From positions 1-35,671 of IMG/VR virus record IMGVR_UViG_3300032241_001596: DNA of 35,671 nt; one strand, given 5' to 3'. The DNA comes from a virus. The translations under genes were made by a program, and so were the position numbers. The notes below the pieces were generated by a model, which saw only the letters and a program-made list of their open reading frames with translations, was not told the origin of the DNA and made no database searches. Of this stretch, positions 18,615-24,421 are shown in pieces. Each line of letters opens with the position of its first letter. Position 1 is the stretch's first letter.

Positions 18615-19061
18615 TTAACCAAGTTTATATTCTAAATAATTCAATTCAAGATTTTCTGTTTTAGAACATAACACTCGTTGTACACTTGTGATTATTTTAT
18701 AGATATGCTCTCTGATGTCTACGCTATATCTTACAGTAGCTGGATATATTCGTGCATCAAATTCACGGTGAGCAATTTCTTTACCATTCATTTTTATTGT
18801 AAAAACAAACATATCACTATGTTCATTTTGTTCAAATGATGGGTTGTTAGTGTAATTGTTTCTGTTTTCATTCATAAAATCAAAAGTCTTATTTTTAAGT
18901 GATTCCTGAATTAGTCTTATGTTATCATCAATAACATATTTAAAATCTAAACTGTTCACAGCTTTATTATTAAAACCGAAAACATTAAACAATCTTTGAA
19001 CAATAATATGTTCGTTGAGTTTCAACGTAAACTCAAAATTACGCTCTTTTCTTTCTTCCAT
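18615..19061 (-). CDS. Small protein, possible gp40-like head vertex assembly chaperone
   Basis: This 148-aa protein lies between the recombination genes and the gp41-like helicase, the position of gene 40 in T4-type phages. The segment LKLNEHIIVQRLFNVFGFNN (residues 13-32) resembles the 'L..n.iicQR.FN..' opening I associate with gp40-like proteins. This is recalled, not checked. An internal duplication is visible: residues 9-25 (FEFTLKLNEHIIVQRLF) and 85-101 (FVFTIKMNGKEIAHREF) match at 8 of 17 positions, each followed by a helix-rich stretch. The gene begins 4 nt after the displaced exonuclease tail, which shows it was once directly next to the exonuclease gene, and it is 3 nt from the helicase gene. 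Alternative: an accessory factor of the helicase. Confidence 0.5.
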   Translation of the reverse strand: MEERKERNFEFTLKLNEHIIVQRLFNVFGFNNKAVNSLDFKYVIDDNIRLIQESLKNKTFDFMNENRNNYTNNPSFEQNEHSDMFVFTIKMNGKEIAHREFDARIYPATVRYSVDIREHIYKIITSVQRVLCSKTENLELNYLEYKLG

Positions 19062-19065
19062 AATC

Positions 19066-19137
19066 TTATATTTTTTTAGTTTTGAAGTAATTTTGTTCCT
19101 TCTTTATAATAGTAATAAAAGTTGACCAAAAAACAAA
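19066..19137 (-). pseudogene. Displaced 3' end (23 codons plus stop) of the exonuclease gene
   Basis: Reading the minus strand gives FVFWSTFITIIKK then EQNYFKTKKI and TAA, identical in amino acids to the C-terminus of the exonuclease encoded at 19878-19949. At the DNA level 13 of 72 bases differ, in 11 codons, and every change is synonymous. The copy has no start codon and is out of frame with the endonuclease stop at 19139-19141. It ends 4 nt before the next gene's ATG, the natural operon position for the original exonuclease stop. It is best read as the original gene end, cut off when the endonuclease element inserted. Confidence 0.93.
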
Positions 19138-19138
19138 A

Positions 19139-19830
19139 TTATTTGTTTTTATTTTTTGCCCATCTTTCTTTAGCTTTCAAAGACATTTTTTTCTTAGTCT
19201 CTTCAGACATATTTTTTTTAGATTCAGACATTTTTCTTTTAGTACCTTCACTCCTTTTTTTTCCAATATTACTTTGAGAAATTTTTAATTTAACATCTTC
19301 AGTTATGATAGTACCTTTTTTAATATCTGACATCTTTTTTTTATATTCTTCACTTCTGTTCAAAGCGGAAAATCTAATTTTTTCTTTAGTTTCATCCGAC
19401 ATCTTTTTTTTAGATTCAGACATCTTTTTTTTCGTATCTTCAGAGTGTTTTTTACCTAACTGAGCATCAGACATTCTTTTTTTAATATCGTCAGAAACAA
19501 TCTTACCTTTTCTTGCCTCAGACATCTTTTTTTTTGTATCTTCATTATGCCATCCACTCCAACCACCATCACCATTTTCAATTTTTAGGTTTGCCCACTC
19601 TTCTGATTCAACAATATTATATAATTGACTGTAATAAGTACCTTTCTCTTTTATCTCATCATTATTATAACCCACAAATAAAATTTCAGTTATAATATCT
19701 TTTGTTTTTTTATATGATTTAGCCAAACTAAACCACTACCTCTATATTTGAAGGGGTCTTTTATGGTTTTTCCCAAATATTTTAAACCTTTTGGACTTGT
19801 TTTAATATAAAGATATATTTTTTGTTTTAT
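19139..19830 (-). pseudogene. GIY-YIG homing endonuclease with NUMOD3 repeats, frameshifted and without a start codon
   Basis: Two frames together encode a phage homing endonuclease. Frame one (from 19830) reads KQKIYLYIKTSPKGLKYLGK, then TIKDPFKYRGSGLVWLNHIKK, a GIY-YIG-type catalytic domain. It runs to a stop at 19690-19692. Shifting -1 at an A7 run (19707-19713) joins it to DIITEILFVGYN and GTYYSQLYNIVESEEWANLK. About eight NUMOD3-like DNA-binding repeats follow (for example EDTKKKMSEARKGK, SEDTKKKMSESKKK), then KERWAKNKNK. The second frame alone has only a TTG inside the domain, so it is not an independent gene. The first codon, 6 nt after the AT dyad, is ATA where ATG is expected. I judge it decayed, although frameshifting at A AAA AAA is possible. 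Combined length would be about 230 aa. Confidence 0.85.
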
Positions 19831-19836
19831 ATTTAT

Positions 19837-19851
19837 AATTTATTATAAATA
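19837..19851 (-). promoter_or_regulatory. AT dyad motif, site 4 (endonuclease leader)
   Basis: The minus strand reads TATTTATAATAAATT, agreeing with the other three sites except at the variable base and the last base. Its end lies 6 nt before the ATA codon taken as the mutated endonuclease start, the same spacing as at sites 1 and 3. Confidence 0.45.
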
Positions 19852-19877
19852 TAAGATGACCAGTAAAAGATTAAAAG

Positions 19878-20903
19878 TTAGATTTTTTTAGTTTTAAAAT
19901 AATTTTGTTCTTTTTTGATTATAGTTATGAACGTACTCCAAAAAACAAAATATTGATCGTCATAACTTGGAATATAATTTATAATTCCATCTTCTTTTAT
20001 CATTTTCATTACTGAATTAATCCCACCTCTACCTTCTGGATCCATTGGATCATTAACCATAATACTTATTGTTTCCATCAACTCATCGGTTACATTTGGC
20101 GCTTCAAGATTAATTATCTTGTTCATCACAGCAAAATAATCGTTACCATATGTGCCCCATTTTGTTTTACCTTCAATAATTGTTTTCAACATATTATTGT
20201 CAGGTTTTTCACATAACAATTCGTTTGTACGTTCGATTATCCAATCAGAATCCTTTTTTTCTTTTCTTAATTCTGGAAATAATTTCAACGTTTTTTCTTC
20301 ACCAATGTTTTGTAAACCAGAAATATTATCACTGCTATCACCAGCAATCATTTTTATTAATCCAACATTACCTTGATGATAATCAAAATAAGTATGAAAA
20401 TTTTTATCTGTTATCACAACCTTTTTATTCAAAAGATATATTTTAACATCTTCGGATATTAATTGTAATAAATCTTTATCCGAACTCAATATTAATTTGA
20501 TTTCGTTTGGTGAATTTTTACAGTAATAAGCAATACCGTCATCAGCTTCACATTCAGCAACTTCAACCTGGCGAATATATAACTCCTCAAGGTATTGTTT
20601 AATTCGAATACGTTGTCTGCCAAGATCGTAAATTTGTTCTTCAGTATATTGTGAGTTTCTATTTTGTTTGTAATATGGATAATAACCTTGACGATATTTC
20701 TTTGAATTTTCACCTTCCCAAAACACCACAACCTTTGTTATTCCATATTCAGAATAAAACCTCTTTATAGTGTTTATAAAATGAAAAATGGCACCAACAC
20801 TACCATTTTCTGTTTGGGTATTTTTGGTGCCATGAAATCCAATCTTTAGTAAATTCTCACCATCAATCAACAAACTGTTAACTTTGGGTTTATTAATCTT
20901 CAT
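19878..20903 (-). CDS. 5'-3' exonuclease / RNase H, T4 Rnh-FEN family
   Basis: This is a PIN/FEN-type nuclease of the kind that removes RNA primers and adjacent DNA from lagging-strand fragments. With the start at 20903 (MKINKPKVNSLLIDGENLLK) it has 341 aa. That ATG overlaps the uvsX stop by 11 nt and is preferred over the ATG 30 nt upstream. Metal-binding acids fall in LLIDGEN (D14), FWEGE (E63, E65), ECEADDG (E117, E119, D121, D122), SSDKD (D142, D144) and GDSSDN (D189, D192). The last is followed by a helix-three-turn-helix, GLQNIGEEKTLKLF. The final 23 codons are a recoded version supplied by the inserted homing element; the original copy lies at 19066-19137. In T4 this nuclease works with gp32, which is encoded two genes upstream here. 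Confidence 0.92.
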   Translation of the reverse strand: MKINKPKVNSLLIDGENLLKIGFHGTKNTQTENGSVGAIFHFINTIKRFYSEYGITKVVVFWEGENSKKYRQGYYPYYKQNRNSQYTEEQIYDLGRQRIRIKQYLEELYIRQVEVAECEADDGIAYYCKNSPNEIKLILSSDKDLLQLISEDVKIYLLNKKVVITDKNFHTYFDYHQGNVGLIKMIAGDSSDNISGLQNIGEEKTLKLFPELRKEKKDSDWIIERTNELLCEKPDNNMLKTIIEGKTKWGTYGNDYFAVMNKIINLEAPNVTDELMETISIMVNDPMDPEGRGGINSVMKMIKEDGIINYIPSYDDQYFVFWSTFITIIKKEQNYFKTKKI

Positions 20904-21954
20904 AATCGATTGTTCCTCTATCTTCTGTTTCAATAATTTCTAAATCATCAACATTATCAATTACCTCACCCATTTTTGCAAATTGTGATGCGATATAATT
21001 CATATGTTCTAATTTATATTTTGCAATCGCTTCTTTACCTTCATTATTTTCTTTACTACCACGTCTATCACTTTTTAGGAAACCTTGTGGTGTAATTATA
21101 ATGTTTGAATCTTTATATCCAAGACCATTGATGTGATTTTTATCTACAGTGATTTTACTTCTAACAGCTATGTTAATAGTTCTACCGTTTTTAGTTGCAT
21201 CAATCTTTGAAATACCAGATTCAGCTTCATTACCAAAGCGGAAGACAAGTGTAGATGATTGATATAATGCTTCGCCACCTTTTGGTTTCATCTTAGGTTG
21301 TGCACCATAAACCAATGGAATTTGTACCCATGGTAAGTTACACACAACTAATCCAGCAAGATAAGGTGAATTTTCTTTTCTTGTTTTATTGATTCTTTGG
21401 TTTATACCCATATTGATTTTCTCAGCAAGAACGCCAGCAGTATGTTGTTTACCACCTTTACCTTCATAAGTCATTTTACATGGTACTGAACCGACAGAAT
21501 CCCAAAAGAAACAAACATCTCTTTTTAATTTTCCTGATTCTTGTGCGTCAAGAACTTTATTAATTTTTTCAGTAACTAATTCTATCCAATCAAGTTCATC
21601 AAAATATAGAAAGTCACCAATCCAATCTTGTTTTTCTTCATCCCAATCAACCTGGAAACCCATCAATTTAGCATGTTCCCATGACCATTTCTTTTCAGTT
21701 ATAAGAAACACAGGCATGATACCTTTCTTTTGTGCATCCACAGCTGAAGCAATAAGAGCGCTTGTCTTACCAGCGTTTGAGTGTCCTATAAACATGTTTA
21801 TGTGTCCCATGGCAGGGCCTGGAAGACCTGTTGCTTCTAAGAATGCTTCACCACATTCAAGAAATAAATCTGGTTTATATTTAGTTGTACTCACACCAAG
21901 TTCTTTCTTTAAATCATCAAGTGAGTATTCAGTTTTTTTAATGCCTTTAGCCAT
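20893..21954 (-). CDS. uvsX: UvsX-type RecA-like recombinase
   Basis: This is a strand-exchange protein for recombination-dependent replication and repair. The 353-aa protein has Walker A GHSNAGKT (residues 57-64), a glutamate in FLITEKKW (E87) at the place of the RecA catalytic Glu, and Walker B DVCFFWDS (146-153, D152). A disordered DNA-binding loop region follows (GKGGKQHTAGVLAEKI), then NLPWVQIPLVYGAQPKMKPK and a GGEALYQSS segment typical of UvsX. The acidic C-terminus (IETEDRGTIDYED) matches UvsX proteins, in which it modulates partner binding. The gene lies just past the terminator of the SSB gene, and I see no clear promoter of its own, so partial read-through is possible. The exonuclease gene overlaps its end. 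Confidence 0.95.
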   Translation of the reverse strand: MAKGIKKTEYSLDDLKKELGVSTTKYKPDLFLECGEAFLEATGLPGPAMGHINMFIGHSNAGKTSALIASAVDAQKKGIMPVFLITEKKWSWEHAKLMGFQVDWDEEKQDWIGDFLYFDELDWIELVTEKINKVLDAQESGKLKRDVCFFWDSVGSVPCKMTYEGKGGKQHTAGVLAEKINMGINQRINKTRKENSPYLAGLVVCNLPWVQIPLVYGAQPKMKPKGGEALYQSSTLVFRFGNEAESGISKIDATKNGRTINIAVRSKITVDKNHINGLGYKDSNIIITPQGFLKSDRRGSKENNEGKEAIAKYKLEHMNYIASQFAKMGEVIDNVDDLEIIETEDRGTIDYED

Positions 21955-21982
21955 AACAATTTTTTATAATTTGTATTAGTTT

Positions 21983-22011
21983 AAAAAACCCCCAAATTGC
22001 TTGGGGGTTTT
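21983..22011 (-). terminator. Rho-independent terminator after the SSB gene
   Basis: A perfect 11-bp stem (AAAACCCCCAA / TTGGGGGTTTT, 21985-22011) with a 5-nt loop is followed on the minus strand by T6. It lies 17 nt past the SSB stop and 28 nt before the uvsX start. It would let SSB be made at a higher level than the downstream recombination genes. Confidence 0.92.
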
Positions 22012-22028
22012 GGTATGTTATTATTTAC

Positions 22029-22940
22029 TTAGAAAGGTAAATCGTCAATATTCATTACCTCGTCTTCAACATCAACGTTGTTATTCGCAGTAGGTGCGGA
22101 TGTTGGGTAGTTAGTAGTTTGTGTTGGTGTTGGAACGCTTTCATCATCTGATTGCGCAACAAACTTTTTAAGTTCTGAACTCCATACAGGTACTGAACCT
22201 TGTGCAACAATTCTCAAATATTCAACAGATTTCTTAGAATAAACATCTTTCCATGTTTTAGAATCATTCAACCAAGTATTCATTTGGTTTTCATCTGTAG
22301 AAAGTGGTGATGTTTCTTCAACCATGATTGAGGCTATTTTGGTAAATTCTTTTCCTTTACCTTTAGATGTGTCTTTTACAAGACTGATATAGATATCACG
22401 ACCAGCAATAGGGTTCCATATAGCGCCAGCGCCACGACCTTTCGCTTCTTGTCTTTTGATGATTGCTTGTAATTTGTCCATTACACCTGTACCATTACTA
22501 ACGTGTGCAAATCTCCAGAATTTAATTCCCTCAGCTTCTTTTCCTCTTAAGATACATCTAACGATGTAATAATCAGAAGCTCTATATTTTTTTGCATTTT
22601 CTTGGTCGATTTTGTCACCGCCTCTCAAGAACTGATAGGCATCGTTAAGTGGTGATTCTTCTCCATCCTGAGCAGGATCATAGAGTTTTACATAATTTTT
22701 CCCAACTTTAATGTTGTGGAATCTTTTCTTTTCGTAAAATTTGTACGGATCATCTTGGTTAGGTAGAACCCTAACAATCACTTCTCCTTCGTTTACACCT
22801 TCTGGTAAACTTAATGAAAGGTACTGTGTTAAATCAACTTTTTTACTTTGTGAAAAGTTTGAATTGTCCTTTGCTTTTGCATAATCTGTTGTTACGTCTT
22901 CGGTGGCTTTGCCCCAATCTAAATTTTTGTAGTCTAACAT
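22029..22940 (-). CDS. Single-stranded DNA-binding protein, gp32-like, with bacterial-SSB-style tip
   Basis: The 303-aa protein resembles the T4 gp32 class. Its N-terminal part is LDYKNLDWGKATEDV, and the core carries aromatic and basic strands typical of an OB fold (VIVRVLPNQDDPYKFYEKKR, FHNIKVGKNYVKLYDP, SDYYIVRCILRG, IKFWRFAHVS, GRDIYISLVKD). It would coat single strands during replication and recruit helicase, recombinase and exonuclease. Two oddities stand out. T4 gp32 has a zinc ribbon built from Cys and His, but this protein has a single Cys, so no such site. The C-terminus (residues 290-303, DVEDEVMNIDDLPF) ends like bacterial SSB tips (DDIPF) after a Pro/Thr/Asn linker. The gene has its own promoter and terminator. 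Confidence 0.85.
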   Translation of the reverse strand: MLDYKNLDWGKATEDVTTDYAKAKDNSNFSQSKKVDLTQYLSLSLPEGVNEGEVIVRVLPNQDDPYKFYEKKRFHNIKVGKNYVKLYDPAQDGEESPLNDAYQFLRGGDKIDQENAKKYRASDYYIVRCILRGKEAEGIKFWRFAHVSNGTGVMDKLQAIIKRQEAKGRGAGAIWNPIAGRDIYISLVKDTSKGKGKEFTKIASIMVEETSPLSTDENQMNTWLNDSKTWKDVYSKKSVEYLRIVAQGSVPVWSSELKKFVAQSDDESVPTPTQTTNYPTSAPTANNNVDVEDEVMNIDDLPF

Positions 22941-22962
22941 AATGTTTTAATTTTATACTACA

Positions 22963-22991
22963 ATAGTAAGCATTATCAAAACAAAAGTCAA
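22963..22991 (-). promoter_or_regulatory. Promoter for the SSB gene
   Basis: On the minus strand TTGACT (22986-22991) and TACTAT (22963-22968) are spaced by 17 nt, a good sigma70 arrangement. The same stretch also fits the Bacteroidetes form: TTG, 20 nt, TACTATTG, one mismatch to TAnnTTTG. It ends about 22 nt before the SSB ATG. Confidence 0.6.
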
Positions 22992-23008
22992 GTTTTTTAA
23001 AAAATTTA

Positions 23009-23398
23009 TTAGAACATTTGTGTCTGGTAAGCCTTTCCGAACACTAAAATACCAGGGTTTTGTGAAACAGAACCACTCGTACTATCTTGAGTAACATATG
23101 ATCCACCAGTACCAATTAAAGTATAGTGATTCAATGTTATTGAAATGAATGGCATTGAAATCATATTACCGCAAGCAAGATCAAAAGTAACACCGTCTAC
23201 TGTAATATTGATAATGTCACTACCAGTACCGCAACCGATAAAACCAATCAAACCAACATTCCATTTTGGTGTTGTTGAAGAACCTTGATATGGTGTGTTT
23301 TGGCCTGTATTTCCTTGTAGGAAACTATTTGTTGAATCTGTATTACTGTCTGTTAAAGTTTGACCCAAAGTCAAAAGTTGCATAAAATTTTGTACCAT
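23009..23398 (-). CDS. Small beta-rich protein of unknown function, 129 aa
   Basis: I do not recognise a family. After a polar N-terminus rich in Thr, Ser, Asn and Gln (DSNTDSTNSFLQGNTGQNTP), the protein is glycine-rich with alternating strands (KWNVGLIGFIGCGTG, INITVDGVTFDLACGNM, ISMPFISITLNHYTLIGTGG). This looks like a compact beta domain of a virion decoration or attachment protein. There is no signal peptide. The start is 2 nt after the stop of the 247-aa gene, and it is the last gene before the promoter of the SSB gene. A structural role is inferred from neighbours only. Confidence 0.65.
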   Translation of the reverse strand: MVQNFMQLLTLGQTLTDSNTDSTNSFLQGNTGQNTPYQGSSTTPKWNVGLIGFIGCGTGSDIINITVDGVTFDLACGNMISMPFISITLNHYTLIGTGGSYVTQDSTSGSVSQNPGILVFGKAYQTQMF

Positions 23399-23400
23399 TA

Positions 23401-24144
23401 TTAAAATATTTTTGTCTCTCTTTTATCTTCATCATCATTATCAATATAGAAACTTTTCTTTACATCGTTTCTATCATAATTTGACATCAATGCGTCCATC
23501 ATGGACATTTTATCTGGCTTACCTTCAAGTTCGGTTTGGTTTTTATAACCATTACCTTCCAAATAATCATCATCTGTTAAATTATAAGGATATGACTTTG
23601 CAGCCATAGCTTTTCTTCTTTCATCTTCTGTTGGTGGACGCATTAATTCAACTTGCTTTTCAAGATCATTCATTTTCTGAATAATTCCATCCATTTTGTT
23701 TAATTTACCATCAATGTCGTTAATCTTGTCGAATACCATTTGTAATCTATTCAAACTTCTGTGAGTTTGTTTTACAAGTTCTTTTGTATCATTTACAATA
23801 TCAGTAACATCAATTTCAACATCAGGTTCGCCACCCATCTCTGGTTGAGCAGTCATATCTGGAGCTACTGGAGCAGCGGCATTAGGATCAGCCATACCAG
23901 CATCTGGCATAGGTGCTGCATTTGGATCTGTCATACCAGCATTAGGGTCTGCTGAAGCATCTGGTGCCATTGCAGTTGTGTCACCAGCTGCATTAGGATC
24001 AGTATCTGGTTCAGCTGGTTGTTCCTCATCAGCTTCATAAAACTTATAAACAGTTTCCTTCAAAAGATTGTCATTATAACCAAGAATTTGCTTATATCTC
24101 TTAACCTCATTTTCAAGTAACTTATCCGAAATATTCTTTCTCAT
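23401..24144 (-). CDS. Coiled-coil protein with Ala/Pro/Asp-rich repeat linker, 247 aa
   Basis: Function unknown. Three parts are visible. Residues 1-36 are a basic amphipathic head (ISDKLLENEVKRYKQILGY). Residues 37-109 are a low-complexity linker built on the repeat DPNA(A/G) with Met, Pro and Ala. Residues about 112-168 are a long helix likely to form a coiled coil (KINDIDGKLNKMDGIIQKMN). The tail is charged (DNDDEDKRETKIF). The DNA coding the linker is much richer in G+C than its surroundings. It starts 8 nt after the 75-aa gene. Such a layout suits a scaffold, tether or assembly factor; the context between hub and small virion proteins fits but does not prove it. Confidence 0.7.
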   Translation of the reverse strand: MRKNISDKLLENEVKRYKQILGYNDNLLKETVYKFYEADEEQPAEPDTDPNAAGDTTAMAPDASADPNAGMTDPNAAPMPDAGMADPNAAAPVAPDMTAQPEMGGEPDVEIDVTDIVNDTKELVKQTHRSLNRLQMVFDKINDIDGKLNKMDGIIQKMNDLEKQVELMRPPTEDERRKAMAAKSYPYNLTDDDYLEGNGYKNQTELEGKPDKMSMMDALMSNYDRNDVKKSFYIDNDDEDKRETKIF

Positions 24145-24152
24145 ATTATAAA

Positions 24153-24380
24153 TTATCTAATATATGTTCTTCTTGTGTGGCTGATAGGCATATCTTCTCT
24201 AAGAAGTTCTCTACCATCTTCTACCACTAATTTTTTCTCAATAACGGTTCTTTCTATAAGTCCGTCCTGTGTTCTGATATAACATTTACCAGTAACTGCA
24301 TCACAAACCTCTTCACCAACTTGATTATTTGCTGGGGTTTGGTTTATGAAATTATTTAATTTGTTATCAAAATTGTTCAT
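24153..24380 (-). CDS. Small protein of unknown function, 75 aa
   Basis: I do not recognise it. The sequence opens MNNFDNKLNNFINQTPANNQ, has two cysteines six residues apart (C26 and C33, EVCDAVTGKCYIRTQDG), then a charged half (IERTVIEKKLVVEDGRELLR). No membrane segment is seen. It is the first gene after the 2000-aa hub gene. Its ATG is 8 nt downstream of a copy of the conserved AT dyad, which suggests that a new transcript starts here and covers the 75-, 247- and 129-aa genes. Codon use and tight spacing to the next gene support a real gene. Confidence 0.65.
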   Translation of the reverse strand: MNNFDNKLNNFINQTPANNQVGEEVCDAVTGKCYIRTQDGLIERTVIEKKLVVEDGRELLREDMPISHTRRTYIR

Positions 24381-24388
24381 AACAGTAT

Positions 24389-24403
24389 TATTTACTATAA
24401 ATA
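24389..24403 (-). promoter_or_regulatory. AT dyad motif, site 2 (leader of the 75-aa gene)
   Basis: The minus strand reads TATTTATAGTAAATA, differing from sites 1 and 3 only at the variable ninth base. It ends 8 nt before the ATG at 24380, inside a 41-nt gap after the hub gene stop. No good -35 box is visible here. Confidence 0.5.
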
Positions 24404-24421
24404 GTTATAATTTAACTAAAG

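Larger units (their letters stand above)
19139..19950 (-). mobile_element. 812-bp homing element carrying a replacement exonuclease 3' end
   Basis: The two copies of the exonuclease tail are offset by exactly 812 bases, which defines the insert length. The insert consists of a recoded 3' end of the exonuclease, a 47-nt leader with an AT dyad, and the endonuclease reading frame, whose stop lies at the right-hand junction in gene orientation. The shared junction sequence is 14 bp (plus strand CCAAAAAACAAAAT at 19126-19139 and 19938-19951), so the exact breakpoint within it cannot be fixed. The recoding starts immediately after this shared stretch, as expected if it marks the edge of the cleavage or exchange site. 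Confidence 0.85.
19066..19951 (-). repeat. Direct repeat pair flanking the homing element
   Basis: Copies at 19066-19139 and 19878-19951 (74 bp each) differ at 13 positions. They encode the same 23-residue exonuclease C-terminus in the same orientation. The first 14 bases in gene orientation are identical; differences are then spread over the rest. Confidence 0.93.

Noticed and set aside
19150-19545. Repeated T-rich and GACAT-containing units resembling a tandem repeat or CRISPR-like array
   Set aside because: The units are irregular in length and encode NUMOD3 repeats (KKKMS...). There are no unique spacers of constant size.
19139-19726. Endonuclease fragment as an independent 195-aa gene starting at TTG
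   Set aside because: The TTG lies within the GIY-YIG domain region, and the domain's first half is readable upstream in another frame. The fragment is the 3' part of a frameshifted gene.
20904-20933. Ten-residue N-terminal extension of the exonuclease
   Set aside because: It would lie inside uvsX coding sequence. The ATG at 20903 gives a short overlap and places the conserved LLIDGEN strand near the N-terminus, as usual for the family.
22976-23008. Possible terminator after the 129-aa gene
   Set aside because: Only an AT palindrome (AAGTTTTTTAAAAAATTT on the plus strand) is present, without a GC stem. It is too weak to call.
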